From Moraxella sp. ZY210820 (GTDB lineage: Bacteria > Pseudomonadota > Gammaproteobacteria > Pseudomonadales > Moraxellaceae): DNA of 64,000 nt. The stretch is from NCBI RefSeq assembly GCF_030674635.1, contig NZ_CP089978.1, positions 744,001 through 808,000 on the forward strand, read 5' to 3'. The position numbers and the translations under genes were made by a program. Under the pieces are notes generated by a model. It did no database searches. It was not told where the DNA came from and saw only the letters and a program-made list of their open reading frames with translations. How positions within the stretch are numbered: the stretch's first letter is position 1; the number at the start of each line of letters is the position of its first letter. Shown piece after piece: positions 37,712 through 47,726 of the stretch.

Positions 37712-39766
37712 TTATTCTCTGGATAGCGCAACCACTGGATCTAATTTGGACGCATTATTGGCAGGTAAAAAGCCAAAAATAATCCCAATTAAACTCGAGC
37801 AGATAAAGGCAGAAATAATCGATGTGGTTGAATATGCCATCATAAACTCACCGCCTGCCATCGTATTAAACACTTGTCCGACTGCAAAGGCAAATAACAC
37901 ACCTAAAATACCGCCAATTAAACAGACTAACACGGCTTCTATCAGGAATTGTTGTAGAATATCGCTTTGTCTTGCACCGACTGCCATGCGTACGCCAATT
38001 TCTTGCGTGCGTTCCGTTACCGAAACGAGCATAATATTCATTACCCCAATACCACCCACAACGAGCGAAATTACCGCAATTGCAGAGACGAGGAGCGTCA
38101 TGGTTTGTGTGGTTTCTTCAACCATTTCACGGATACTATCAGCGTTTTGTGTGAATACATCTTGTGCATTATGTCGTTGTTCTAATAAAGCTAAAATCGC
38201 ATTTTCTGCTACTGCACTTGGATATTCATCTTTAATACGCACTACAATATTCCGTACATGAGCTTGCCCTAAGATACGGCTCATCACTGTACTATAAGGT
38301 AGATAGACAGTTAAACTATCTGACGACATCATACTCTTTTTTTCGGCTTGTAATACGCCGACAATACGTACAGGCAATTTCCCTAAAAAGATAACCTGTC
38401 CGATTGGGTCGCTATTAGCAAAAAAGGCTTTACGGGTATTTTCATCAATCACAGCATTTTGGGCGAGTTGCAGGGTGTCGCTTTGATTAAACGCTTGACC
38501 TTGTGCAAAATTTAGCCCTTGTACATTAAAATAATCTGCACTCACGCCTTGAATATTGGCTGTAGCTTCAGTTTGTTGATGACGAGCAGTGAGACTAGTC
38601 GTTACTAATGGTGATACTGCTTCGACATAAGGTTGTTGAGCCAATGCATCGGCATCGGCAGGAACAAGCGTTCGCCGATTCGCGGTACGAGAATTATCGC
38701 CAAAGCCACGCCCTTGAAACACGGTAATGGTATTAGTTCCCATACTGCTGATGTCATCTAAGATTTTTTGTTGTGTGCCATTACCCAACGCCACGACTGA
38801 TACCACGGATGCAATACCGATAATAATCCCCAACATGGTCAAAAATGTTCGCATACGATGGGCATTCATCGCCAATAATGCCATATGGAAGGCTTCAGAA
38901 AAACGGTCTATAAATGCTCGCCATGCATTGATGTTAGGTTTATGCTGAGTACGTGATGTAGATTGAATTTGTGTTTGTGTTGATGTTACTGACGTATTTT
39001 CAAGTTTAGTTTCTGGAGAAACCTCTTCTTGTTGATAGATATTTTCAGGTACATTGGCACGGTCAGAAATAATCATACCATCACTAATTTCAATAATGCG
39101 TGTTGCATTTTTCGCTACATTGGCATCATGCGTTACCAAAATGATGGTATGTCCTTTGGCATTGAGTTCACGCAAAATCCGCATGACTTCAATACCACTT
39201 TTTTTATCCAATGCTCCTGTCGGTTCATCAGCTAAAATCACATCACCGCCATTCATCAAGGCACGAGCGATGGAGACACGTTGTTGCTGTCCGCCTGATA
39301 ATTGATTTGGACGATGATGTAAACGTTCGCCCAAGCCTAATTCGCTCAATAATTCTGCAGAACGTTGATGACGTTGTTCCGCTTCAATCCCTGCATATAC
39401 GGCTGGGACTTCCACATTGCCCGATGCGGTTAAATCACCCAATAAATGATAACGCTGGAAAATAAAACCAAAATATTCACGGCGAAGTTGAGCGAGTTCA
39501 TCAGCCGTCAGTTGTTGAGTTTCTCGCCCATTGACAAGGTAACTGCCTGTGGTCGGCTTATCTAAACAGCCTAAAATATTCATCAACGTGGATTTGCCTG
39601 AGCCTGATTGTCCAACAATTGCAACCAATTCTCCTGCATAAATTTTTAAATCGATACCTTTTAAAATTTGTACGGTTTGTTCTCCTGCAGGAAATTCACG
39701 TACTAATTGTTTGACTTCGAGCAAGGGCCGTGCCGATGGTGCGGAGATAGATTCAATATCAGTCAT
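37712..39766 (-). CDS. macB: MacB-type macrolide/peptide ABC exporter, fused ATPase-permease
   Basis: A 684-residue half-transporter. The ABC domain comes first: Walker A AIVGQSGSGKSTLMNILGCL near residues 49-68, signature QLSGGQQQRVSIARALMNGG near 155, and Walker B DVILADEPTGALD. A linker follows, then a transmembrane helix at about 300, a large periplasmic domain (residues about 325-555), and three C-terminal helices with the FtsX-like motif RTQEIGVRMAVGAR near 590. It uses a mechanotransmission mechanism with MacA and an outer-membrane channel. The macA stop is 18 bp upstream of its ATG. Confidence 0.95.
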   Translation of the reverse strand: MTDIESISAPSARPLLEVKQLVREFPAGEQTVQILKGIDLKIYAGELVAIVGQSGSGKSTLMNILGCLDKPTTGSYLVNGRETQQLTADELAQLRREYFGFIFQRYHLLGDLTASGNVEVPAVYAGIEAEQRHQRSAELLSELGLGERLHHRPNQLSGGQQQRVSIARALMNGGDVILADEPTGALDKKSGIEVMRILRELNAKGHTIILVTHDANVAKNATRIIEISDGMIISDRANVPENIYQQEEVSPETKLENTSVTSTQTQIQSTSRTQHKPNINAWRAFIDRFSEAFHMALLAMNAHRMRTFLTMLGIIIGIASVVSVVALGNGTQQKILDDISSMGTNTITVFQGRGFGDNSRTANRRTLVPADADALAQQPYVEAVSPLVTTSLTARHQQTEATANIQGVSADYFNVQGLNFAQGQAFNQSDTLQLAQNAVIDENTRKAFFANSDPIGQVIFLGKLPVRIVGVLQAEKKSMMSSDSLTVYLPYSTVMSRILGQAHVRNIVVRIKDEYPSAVAENAILALLEQRHNAQDVFTQNADSIREMVEETTQTMTLLVSAIAVISLVVGGIGVMNIMLVSVTERTQEIGVRMAVGARQSDILQQFLIEAVLVCLIGGILGVLFAFAVGQVFNTMAGGEFMMAYSTTSIISAFICSSLIGIIFGFLPANNASKLDPVVALSRE

Positions 39767-39784
39767 GATGTATTTCTCAATCCC

Positions 39785-41080
39785 TTAGCGTGGCGGCATA
39801 CGATTACGTTTGGCACTGTCATTTGACTTATCATTACCATCAGCGATAATTACCTGTTCGCCTGCATTTAAACCACGCAAAATTTGTACATTGACACGGT
39901 TATTTAAACCAACTAAGACAGGTTTTTCAATGACTTTATTATGTTCCAAGACCTTGACTGTGCCTAAGCTAGCTTTACCTTCGTCAATCAGAGCTTTCTC
40001 ATCATCGGTTAATTCTAAACTTGGGGCTTTATTGTCTTTAGCTTCTGGTTTAGCATTTTGAGATGTAGATGGAGTAGATATATTTGTTGATTTTTTCGTT
40101 TTGTCATTTTGTAAAGCTGCTACAGGAACAGTTAATGCATTTTTTGCTTCATTGAGAATAATATATACTTGTGCAGTCATATCGATGCGTAATTTACCAT
40201 CTTCATTGGGTACATCAAATAAAGCATTATAATAAATCGCTGTGTTTGATGATGTCGTGGTACTATCTGATTTAATCGATTTTGGTGCAGGCTCAACTTG
40301 ACGTAAAGTCGCATAATGTTTTTTATCACTGCCTAAAGTGGTAAAGTACACTTTTTGACCTTGTTCGACTTTCATCACATCGGCTTCGGAAATCTCTGCC
40401 TTAATCGTCATGGTATCCAATTTTGCTAATTTGACGATAGTCGGTGCAGATTGATTAGCATTCATGGTTTGACCTTCTTCGGTAATAATTGCCACAACTG
40501 TACCGTCCATTGGGGCAACAATACGCGTATAAGCCACATTTTCTTTGGCTGTTGCAATACTTAAATGCGATTGTTGAATTTGTGCTTGAATAATTTTTAT
40601 ATCTGCTTGAGCAGTTTTGAAATTAGCAAGTGCATTTTCTACTTCAGCTTTTGAAGTTGCATCTTGAGCGAACATTGATTTTTGGCGTTGATATTCAGCA
40701 TTTAATTTATCTAAATTGACTTGTTTGGCAGAAAGCTGTGCTTGTAAACTGTTGAGATTTGCTTCAGCAGTTTTTAGGGCATTTTCTTGTTGTACTGAAT
40801 CGATATGGGCAATCAATTGTCCTTGTTTGACTTGCTCACCTAATTGTACATACAATTTTTTCACTTGCCCTGAGACTTGAGCTCCGACACTGACTAATTT
40901 TGAGGCTTCTAATGTGCCTGTTGCCAATACATTACTTTCTAAATCTTGTTGTATAACTTGGGCAGTGATATAACTTGGGGTTTGTTCTTTGGGTTGCATA
41001 TAATACCACGCACCGCCAATTATACTAGCAAGAATGAGAGACAAAATAAGCCATTTAAGAGGTTTTTTCATATTTAACAT
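39785..41080 (-). CDS. macA: MacA-type periplasmic adaptor subunit
   Basis: A 431-residue membrane fusion protein. The N-terminal anchor helix is at about residues 8-27 (LKWLILSLILASIIGGAWYY). The lipoyl half-motifs follow at GTLEASKLVSVGAQVSGQVK and IVAPMDGTVVAIITEEGQT, around a long coiled-coil hairpin (about residues 95-180), then beta-barrel and membrane-proximal domains. A second in-frame ATG three codons in is equally possible. The Lys/Asn/Ser-rich insert near 330-355 looks disordered. First gene of the pump operon. Confidence 0.93.
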   Translation of the reverse strand: MLNMKKPLKWLILSLILASIIGGAWYYMQPKEQTPSYITAQVIQQDLESNVLATGTLEASKLVSVGAQVSGQVKKLYVQLGEQVKQGQLIAHIDSVQQENALKTAEANLNSLQAQLSAKQVNLDKLNAEYQRQKSMFAQDATSKAEVENALANFKTAQADIKIIQAQIQQSHLSIATAKENVAYTRIVAPMDGTVVAIITEEGQTMNANQSAPTIVKLAKLDTMTIKAEISEADVMKVEQGQKVYFTTLGSDKKHYATLRQVEPAPKSIKSDSTTTSSNTAIYYNALFDVPNEDGKLRIDMTAQVYIILNEAKNALTVPVAALQNDKTKKSTNISTPSTSQNAKPEAKDNKAPSLELTDDEKALIDEGKASLGTVKVLEHNKVIEKPVLVGLNNRVNVQILRGLNAGEQVIIADGNDKSNDSAKRNRMPPR

Positions 41081-41254
41081 TAAGAATAAAAAATCGTAAA
41101 AATATTATACGATGTAAATGAGAATAAATCGTGAATAAAAATGTAAATTGGCAAAACGTATGCAAAAAATCACAAAAAATAATTTGATTTTCACTTAAGA
41201 TAAAATACAATAATGTGATATAGTTCTATTTTTATAATTTTTTAGGTAAAGATT

Positions 41255-41611
41255 ATGATAAAACCAATTTTGCTTGGTACAGTGTTAGGTTTAGGTACAT
41301 TGAGTACAGCAACTTTTGCCAATGATACATTTTATAAATGGGTAGATGCGAAAGGTTCAACACATTATACACTGACTCCACCACCTAAAGGTGCAAAATC
41401 ATTAGGTACGATGAAAACTTATCGTGATTATTCATTACCAACTCAACCAACGCCAGCACCTGTGAGTCAGCCTGTATCGGAGCAACCAACATCACAAGAT
41501 AATTCATCACAAACTGTAGTGGCTGAGCCTGTAGCAGAATCATCAACTACACAACCAACGAATATGCCTCCACGTAATCCTAATGCACAATATATTCCAT
41601 TACCACGATAA
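41255..41611 (+). CDS. DUF4124 domain-containing exported protein
   Basis: A 118-residue protein with a signal peptide (IKPILLGTVLGLGTLSTATFA). The DUF4124 core is NDTFYKWVDAKGSTHYTLTP near residues 23-42, a common periplasmic module of unknown function in gammaproteobacteria. The remainder is a low-complexity Pro/Gln/Thr/Ser tail, probably disordered. It is monocistronic and ends at a hairpin shared with yccS. Confidence 0.83.
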   Translation: MIKPILLGTVLGLGTLSTATFANDTFYKWVDAKGSTHYTLTPPPKGAKSLGTMKTYRDYSLPTQPTPAPVSQPVSEQPTSQDNSSQTVVAEPVAESSTTQPTNMPPRNPNAQYIPLPR

Positions 41612-41618
41612 TGTGATA

Positions 41619-41646
41619 TGAGAGGCTAAAAAATTTTAGCCTCTCA
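41619..41646. terminator. Bidirectional terminator hairpin
   Basis: Stem TGAGAGGCTAAAA with TTTTAGCCTCTCA, one of the strongest in the window, between the convergent DUF4124 and yccS genes. Confidence 0.8.
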
Positions 41647-41651
41647 TTGTT

Positions 41652-43829
41652 TTATAAAGATGCTAATGCACTCGCTTGTGTATCTTGTTGATACAATAAT
41701 TTTTGTTTGAGTGTTTTTAATTGTGGTAATAAATTAAGCATCAAATATGCTTGTTGTAAGATAATTAAAATTAACTCATATTGTGGATGTTCGTTATCCA
41801 AAGTTTTGCGATATTCTTGTAATTGTTCAATGAGCGATAATTCAGGTTGTTGGTCATTGAGTAAAGAGTCTTCAATCGCTTGATACATATCATATAAAAA
41901 GTTTAAAGTTTGCTCATCTTCCAATTTGATGCGATGGGTTGCCAATGCACCAATATAGCTTAAAAAAGTATGATTTAAACATAAAAACTCAAATGCATTA
42001 TGTTTTTGAATAACATCAAAATGTGGTTCGGTCGCTAAAGTTGAAATTAATGAGGCTAAATCTGCATCACGGTTATGTGCTTGACGGCGAATACTACGAT
42101 AGTGCAAACTATTATCTCGCCCTGCTTGATATTGAGCAATAGCGACTTTTAAATAGGCACATTCACTTTTGAGTGCATTTTGTACATGTAAACCCAATCT
42201 GCGAAATTTCCAATCAGGCCAAATCAGCACCATACCTACCCATGCAAATAAACAGCCTAATAGCGTATCAAAAAAGCGAGGTATTATAGCGGTAGTACCC
42301 CCACCATCAAGGTTAAAATTAATCATTGCTAAAATAGTCATAAAAGCAGTAGCTTGAGCATATTGTTTACTGCGTAATTCAAAAAATAATACACCGCTAA
42401 TGACTAAAATAATCAACTGTCCTTCAAGTGATGGAATAAAAGTTAAAATACCATAAGCGACTAAAATTCCTGCTAAAGTTCCTATAATACGCAAATATAA
42501 ACGGCGTTTAGTGGCGTTAAAGTTGGGTTGTAGTACGAATAATGCGGTCAGTAAAATCCAGTAACCATGTTCAAAACCTGTAATTTGTACAAAAATATAA
42601 GTGAAAAATAGTACAATAGATAAGCGAATGGCATGACGGAATAGTACTGATTCAGGTGTAAAATTTTGTTTGACACGCATCCAAATATCTTGCCAACCTT
42701 TTAAATCATCATCAACTAAATAATCATCAGTCATGTTTTGTTTAGGTTTACTTTGAATATGCCGTTCAGATTCTAAGCTGACAAATTGGGCATCAATTGC
42801 TTTTAAATTTTGAAATAGGGCAAATAATGCAGTAATAATAACAGGGTCGTATGTACCTTGATTACGCACTTTTTCTAAAGAAATACGCAAATTTTGAAAG
42901 GCTTGCACAAATTGTTTAGAATGTTGATATTTTTCCTGCTGTCTTAAGCTATGACTTAAATCTTTACAGGCTTTACCTTGCATGGTTAAAATACGTTGAA
43001 AACGGAATAAAATATCGCTATGTTGGAATAATTGACTTAAACGCTGATAATCAATATGGGCAGAATCGGCACGTTCATGAATATCTTGAGCAACAAAATA
43101 ATAATGTAAACTCCGCCGTGTATCAGATTGACCACGGTCGCCTTTTAAACGTGTAAGTAAGGCAACACGCAATTCATTAAATAGACTAATCAATTTTCCA
43201 TTTTCAAGTGATGCATCAATAGTACTTTGTTGATAGCTTTTAGGCGTCATATCGGCATCAAATAAATTGGATTTACTGAATAAAAAATTACCTAATTCTG
43301 AATAACTTGCTGATAATTTTTGTTGTACTTCACGTACAGGGAAGAGCAAGAATGTAATACTTGATAAAAAACCGTACCACATTGCCCCCATGACTAATAA
43401 TGATGCTTGTGTGTACCAATTATCAAATAAATCCACGCCGAGCATACTATAAACAGAAACGAGTAAACAACCATAAGAAATAGTGGCATAACGTCTACCA
43501 AGTGAGCCAAGTAAAATCCAGCCAACACATGAGACCAATAAACCGATGGCAAATAAAATTTTATAGGGAAATAAAAAATAAATTGAAACAGATGTAATAA
43601 AAAAACCAATATAAGTGTAAATTAAATTTTGAATACGCACTGAAAAACGGTCATCAATATCGCTTAAACCCGCCGCAACAACACCTAATGCTAATGGAAT
43701 AGTATAAAGTTGTTCGCCCCACCAATAGGGAAAACTCACTACACCTGTAAAAGCGATGAGCATACGAATGTTATAGAGTAAGGTGCTATTATTACCAAAT
43801 TTACGGATTTTTTTACGCCATGTGTTCAT
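41652..43829 (-). CDS. yccS: YccS-type inner-membrane protein (FUSC family)
   Basis: A 725-residue integral membrane protein of the aromatic-acid exporter/FUSC superfamily. Two blocks of about six helices occur: the first within residues 20-165 (LYTIPLALGVVAAGLSDIDD through LLGSLGRRYATISYGCLL), the second around 395-540. Each is followed by a cytoplasmic helical domain. The order matches YccS of E. coli. Transport substrate is unknown; AaeB-like aromatic-acid export is the nearest characterised activity. It is convergent with the DUF4124 gene and stands alone. Confidence 0.88.
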   Translation of the reverse strand: MNTWRKKIRKFGNNSTLLYNIRMLIAFTGVVSFPYWWGEQLYTIPLALGVVAAGLSDIDDRFSVRIQNLIYTYIGFFITSVSIYFLFPYKILFAIGLLVSCVGWILLGSLGRRYATISYGCLLVSVYSMLGVDLFDNWYTQASLLVMGAMWYGFLSSITFLLFPVREVQQKLSASYSELGNFLFSKSNLFDADMTPKSYQQSTIDASLENGKLISLFNELRVALLTRLKGDRGQSDTRRSLHYYFVAQDIHERADSAHIDYQRLSQLFQHSDILFRFQRILTMQGKACKDLSHSLRQQEKYQHSKQFVQAFQNLRISLEKVRNQGTYDPVIITALFALFQNLKAIDAQFVSLESERHIQSKPKQNMTDDYLVDDDLKGWQDIWMRVKQNFTPESVLFRHAIRLSIVLFFTYIFVQITGFEHGYWILLTALFVLQPNFNATKRRLYLRIIGTLAGILVAYGILTFIPSLEGQLIILVISGVLFFELRSKQYAQATAFMTILAMINFNLDGGGTTAIIPRFFDTLLGCLFAWVGMVLIWPDWKFRRLGLHVQNALKSECAYLKVAIAQYQAGRDNSLHYRSIRRQAHNRDADLASLISTLATEPHFDVIQKHNAFEFLCLNHTFLSYIGALATHRIKLEDEQTLNFLYDMYQAIEDSLLNDQQPELSLIEQLQEYRKTLDNEHPQYELILIILQQAYLMLNLLPQLKTLKQKLLYQQDTQASALASL

Positions 43830-44007
43830 AATAAATAAAATTGGGTGATTGTCATTTGTTTAATTTTATGTGATATTTTACAAAGTTTAGCACTAAATAA
43901 ATAGATGATAGTGAAAATAATTATAAAGTTGGACTCATTTTTTATCAAAAATAAGTTAATAAATAGGTTTAGTATAACAATATAAATGATTGAAAATAAA
44001 TAAAAAA

Positions 44008-44031
44008 GTAAGGTGCATATGATGCACCCTA
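44008..44031. repeat. Short intergenic palindrome, GTAAGGTGCAT type
   Basis: GTAAGGTGCAT then ATGCACCCTA, a near-perfect inverted repeat 20 bp past the nitroreductase stop. It resembles the degenerate copy near 27980 and may serve as a terminator. Confidence 0.5.
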
Positions 44032-44052
44032 TATCAATCTGCTGAAAAATGA

Positions 44053-44772
44053 TTATTTTACAAAAACTGCAAAATTTTCTACTGGTTCACGTGGTGTTTT
44101 AAAACTATTGACGATGTCATTTTCATCAGCATAACCAAGTGCAATGGTGCAAACGAGTTCTTCATCATCATTTGCCCCAATGGTTTGAAGTACAATTGGA
44201 TGATAATGGTTAAAAGCTGCTTGTGGGCAAGTATCTAAACCACGAGCTTTGGCTGCAATCATCACGTTTTGCATCATCATAGCGATGTCCATTTTAGCAC
44301 CAATACCCATAGCTTTATTTACCGTAAAAAATAAGCCTACTGGTGCATCAAATAATTTAAAATTACGGTCTTGTTGTGCCGCCATTTTATCTTTATCGCC
44401 TTTTTGAATGCCTAATAAACCATATAAACCCCAACCATTTTCACGACGACGGTCAATATAAGGTGAAATCCAAGTTTGTGGATAATATGGGAAAGTTTCT
44501 TGACATTGTTCTGCTAAAGTTGGATTGGTTTTAATCTCTTCTTTAGCTTGGAAAATATTTGCGATTAATTCATCACGCTTTGCACCTGTAACCACATATA
44601 CTTTCCATGGTTGAGTATTTGTACCTGATGGTGCACGACTCGCCACAGTTAAAATATCTTTGATTATATTTTCATTAACTGGTGTGTTTAAAAAAGCACG
44701 CACGGAATGGCGAGAAGTAATTGCTTCATCAACAAGGCGGACTTGTTCTGTATTTTCTGTATTCAATGTCAT
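44053..44772 (-). CDS. Nitroreductase family protein
   Basis: A 239-residue FMN-dependent oxidoreductase. The FMN-binding start is AITSRHSVRAFLNTPV near residues 17-32, then ASRAPSGTNTQPWKVYVVTG near 48-67. The second FMN region is GLDTCPQAAFNHY near 190. Length and motifs match Acinetobacter-type NfnB/PnbA-like nitroreductases. It would reduce nitroaromatics or quinones with NAD(P)H in the cytoplasm; its natural substrate is unknown. AAGGAAC precedes the ATG. The gene is divergent from the porin pair. Confidence 0.9.
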   Translation of the reverse strand: MTLNTENTEQVRLVDEAITSRHSVRAFLNTPVNENIIKDILTVASRAPSGTNTQPWKVYVVTGAKRDELIANIFQAKEEIKTNPTLAEQCQETFPYYPQTWISPYIDRRRENGWGLYGLLGIQKGDKDKMAAQQDRNFKLFDAPVGLFFTVNKAMGIGAKMDIAMMMQNVMIAAKARGLDTCPQAAFNHYHPIVLQTIGANDDEELVCTIALGYADENDIVNSFKTPREPVENFAVFVK

Positions 44773-44907
44773 GGAATTGTTCCTTAAAAAATCAAATTGA
44801 GAAGTTGAATTGCTATATTCTATAACGTTTTGTATAAAAAATGGTAAATTAAATAGATAATTAGTCTAATTTTTGCAAAATATTTTGTAAAAAAGTCAAA
44901 ATAAATA

Positions 44908-44935
44908 TTTACAAACTGAAAAATTTTAATATAGA
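44908..44935 (+). promoter_or_regulatory. Sigma-70-like promoter of the first porin gene
   Basis: TTTACA, 16-bp spacer, TATAGA, ending 46 bp upstream of the porin ATG at 44982. Confidence 0.45.
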
Positions 44936-44981
44936 ATGCCAACATGATGTTCAAATATCCGTGTTTATTAAGGAGTTTTGT

Positions 44982-46208
44982 ATGAAATTGACATCTCATA
45001 AATTAGCTAAAACGAGTTTAGCTGTTGCATTATTAGGTCTTTTAACAGGAACAGCTCACGCATTAACGCCAGAGCAAAAGGAACTTCAACAACTCCGTGC
45101 AGAATTAAACGCACTTAAAGCAACTGTACAAGCTCAACAAGCACCTGTATCAGTGGTATCTGCACCTGTGGCAAAATCAGGCTCGGCACTTTCTCTACAA
45201 ACTAAAAATGGTGCAGAAGCAAAAATTTATGGTTTCGTTCGTGCGGATGCTTATTACAAAATTAAAGGTAATGATGCAACAAGCTGGCAAGTATGGAATG
45301 ACATTGCAAATGCTCCACGAGGAAATAATGATAAAAAGCTAAACACAACTGTGGCAACAACACGTTTAGGTTTAGATTTCGCAACACCTGTCGCTGGTGA
45401 TAAAAAAGTTGGTGGTAAAATTGAGGCTGACTTTATTGGTGGCGGTAACATTAATGGTGCAAATTTACGTATCCGTCATGCATATTTAACTTATGGTAAT
45501 TGGTTAATTGGTCAAACTTGGTCAACATTTAATGATTTGAATTTCTTACCAAGTATTATTGACTTTAATTTGGCAGCAGGTCAAGGTGCACAACGTCATC
45601 AAATGGTACGTTATGAAACTAATATTGCACCTACAACTAAAGTCGCTGTAGCAGTCGAAAAGAGTACAGCTTCTGACCGCACACCAAATTTAGTGGGGCG
45701 TGTACAACAAAAATTTGCAGGTGATGCAGGTTTAATATCTGCTCGTGCATTTGTAGGCGAAGCAAAACGAGAAAATGAAAAAGAAGTTGCTTGGGGTGCT
45801 GCAGCAGGCGTATCTTATAAAGTAAGCAATGATTTAAAATTAATGGCAGACTATAACCATATAAAAGGTAATACTCAATATATTGCTACTGGTATTAACC
45901 CAGCTATTGCTGGTTTTGATGCAAATGGTGATTTGGTATTAAATGAATTTGATTCTGTGAGTGTAGCTGCGAACTATAATATTAATCCTAAGCTTGCTGG
46001 TGCAGTTGGTTTGGGTTATATGAAAGCTAAAGATAAAGGTATTGCAACTGCAAATGAAACCATTACACAAGGTTTTGCGAATGTAGTGTATAAACCAGTT
46101 CCTGCTGTAGGCTTTGGTTTAGAATATATTCATGGTGAGACTGAGCAATTTAACGGTACAAAAGGTCAAGACCAACGTGTAGGTGTGAATGCAACTTACA
46201 GCTTCTAA
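44982..46208 (+). CDS. DcaP-like trimeric outer-membrane porin (1)
   Basis: A 408-residue porin. The signal peptide runs to HA at residue 27. A short coiled coil follows (QKELQQLRAELNALKATVQ), then a 16-strand-type barrel beginning KIYGFVRADAYYK and ending in an aromatic C-terminal residue (NATYSF). This architecture is that of Acinetobacter DcaP, which takes up dicarboxylates and other anionic solutes. The ATG at 44982 has AAGGAG upstream and is preferred over a start 7 codons earlier. A terminator separates it from a related second porin gene. Confidence 0.88.
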   Translation: MKLTSHKLAKTSLAVALLGLLTGTAHALTPEQKELQQLRAELNALKATVQAQQAPVSVVSAPVAKSGSALSLQTKNGAEAKIYGFVRADAYYKIKGNDATSWQVWNDIANAPRGNNDKKLNTTVATTRLGLDFATPVAGDKKVGGKIEADFIGGGNINGANLRIRHAYLTYGNWLIGQTWSTFNDLNFLPSIIDFNLAAGQGAQRHQMVRYETNIAPTTKVAVAVEKSTASDRTPNLVGRVQQKFAGDAGLISARAFVGEAKRENEKEVAWGAAAGVSYKVSNDLKLMADYNHIKGNTQYIATGINPAIAGFDANGDLVLNEFDSVSVAANYNINPKLAGAVGLGYMKAKDKGIATANETITQGFANVVYKPVPAVGFGLEYIHGETEQFNGTKGQDQRVGVNATYSF

Positions 46209-46241
46209 TTTAATTATCATATGATATTAGATTAAACTTAG

Positions 46242-46287
46242 CCACATTTTATAACCTGATTTTTCAAGTTATAAGATGTGGTTTTTT
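46242..46287 (+). terminator. Rho-independent terminator between the porin genes
   Basis: Stem CCACAT-TT-TATAAC with GTTATA-AG-ATGTGG, followed by six T residues. Confidence 0.82.
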
Positions 46288-46316
46288 ATTATTTTTATTT
46301 AATTGGGTGAAATAAT

Positions 46317-47501
46317 ATGAAATTAAAAACAGTAACATTTGTGTTTGCTTGTATGGCAACAACAACGATGGTTCAAGCATCAAATGTAGATCCTGAAGAA
46401 TTACGTCAATTGCGTGAAGAAATTCAAGCATTAAAAGCAGTTGTTGAGCAAAAACAACAGCAACAAGTAAAATATCAATTACAAAATGCACCAAAATTAA
46501 ACACTAAAAATGGTGCGGAAGTAAAACTTTATGGTTTTGTACGTGCAGATGCTGGTATTAAATTAGATGGTACATCAAATACTTGGAATAATATTGCTGA
46601 AGCTAATACAGGTAATGATGATGTGAAATTAAATACATCAATGGCAACTACACGTCTAGGTTTTGAATTTAAAACACCAACCAAAGGTGGACATTTAGTT
46701 GGTGGTAAGCTAGAAGGTGATTTCCGTGGCGGTAGTAATAGTGAAAATGGCAATGGCTTTCGTGTACGTCATGCTTATGTAACCTATAATGATGTATTGG
46801 TAGGGCAAACTTGGTCGGTCTTTAATGATTTAGATGTATTACCCAATATTTTAGATGATAATTTAATTGCAGGACAAGGTGCAGACCGTACGTTACAAAT
46901 CCGTTATGAAACTAAAGTTGCACCACAAACTAAGGTTGCGGTTGCACTTGAGCGTAATAAAAATTATAACCGAGTACCAAACTTGACTGCCCGTGTACAA
47001 CAAAAAATGGCAGGCGATAAAGTTCATGTTTCAGCACGTAGTTTTGTGGGTGAAGCTCATGACTCTAATGCATCAAATGATAAAAAACTAACATGGGGTG
47101 TGGCAGTTGGTGCAGCTTATAATGTAAATGATAACTTGACTTTAATGGGTGATTATAATCACATCAAAGGTAATCAGCAGTATTTAGAGCAAACCAATAC
47201 ACCTTATACAGTAAATGCAAATGGTAAATTAACATTAAGTGAATTTGATGCAGTAAGTTTAGGTGCTAATTATAAATTTACACCAAAAGTTTCTGGTACA
47301 ACAGGTGTTGGCTATATTAAAGCAAAAGATAATGGCGTTGGTACAAATCGTGAAATCAAACAAGGTTTTACTAATGTAGTTTATAGTCCAGTTGAGCCTT
47401 TAAGCTTTGGCGTAGAATATTTATATGGTGAAGCAACAACGTTTGCCGATACAAAAGCAAAAGACCAACGAGTTGGTTTATCAGCAACATATAATTTTTA
47501 A
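46317..47501 (+). CDS. DcaP-like trimeric outer-membrane porin (2)
   Basis: A 394-residue paralogue of the preceding porin. It has a 21-residue signal peptide ending VQA, the same coiled-coil start (EELRQLREEIQALKAVVEQ), the same barrel entry (KLYGFVRADAGIKL), and a C-terminal Phe (SATYNF). Shared segments such as VRHAYVTYNDVLVGQTWSVF show recent common ancestry with copy 1, while the loops differ, which suggests different solute preference. The terminator between them implies separate transcription. Confidence 0.88.
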   Translation: MKLKTVTFVFACMATTTMVQASNVDPEELRQLREEIQALKAVVEQKQQQQVKYQLQNAPKLNTKNGAEVKLYGFVRADAGIKLDGTSNTWNNIAEANTGNDDVKLNTSMATTRLGFEFKTPTKGGHLVGGKLEGDFRGGSNSENGNGFRVRHAYVTYNDVLVGQTWSVFNDLDVLPNILDDNLIAGQGADRTLQIRYETKVAPQTKVAVALERNKNYNRVPNLTARVQQKMAGDKVHVSARSFVGEAHDSNASNDKKLTWGVAVGAAYNVNDNLTLMGDYNHIKGNQQYLEQTNTPYTVNANGKLTLSEFDAVSLGANYKFTPKVSGTTGVGYIKAKDNGVGTNREIKQGFTNVVYSPVEPLSFGVEYLYGEATTFADTKAKDQRVGLSATYNF

Positions 47502-47545
47502 GTTGTAATTTGCATTGCTAAATCGATTCAAAATCTGTTAAACTA

Positions 47546-47587
47546 GCCAACTTGTCTATTGATTAGATAGGTTGGCGATAATTTTTT
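47546..47587 (+). terminator. Probable terminator after the second porin gene
   Basis: Stem GCCAAC/GTTGGC with inner CTAT/ATAG and a one-sided bulge, then T6 at 47582-47587. The bulge lowers confidence. Confidence 0.45.
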
Positions 47588-47655
47588 AAATTATTGCTTG
47601 TTATTCATAATGTAAAAATAAATAAAGATAAGTGAGCTATATTATTATGGCTCTA

Positions 47656-47726
47656 CACTATAATTGATAACATGACTTAAGCAAATAAGACGATTTATTT
47701 GACTTATTTGTATTCGCTTTATAGTG
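47656..47726 (+). ncRNA. Nested stem-loop in the gltS leader (candidate structured RNA)
   Basis: Outer stem CACTATAA (47656-47663) pairs with TTATAGTG (47719-47726). The inner stem CAAATAAG (47682-47689) pairs with CTTATTTG (47703-47710). AAG/CTT extends the inner stem. It ends about 120 nt before the gltS start. No known riboswitch class is recognised. Confidence 0.35.

Noticed and set aside
37746..38261. Plus-strand ORF of 171 codons inside macB
   Set aside because: Antisense shadow of the MacB C-terminal region.
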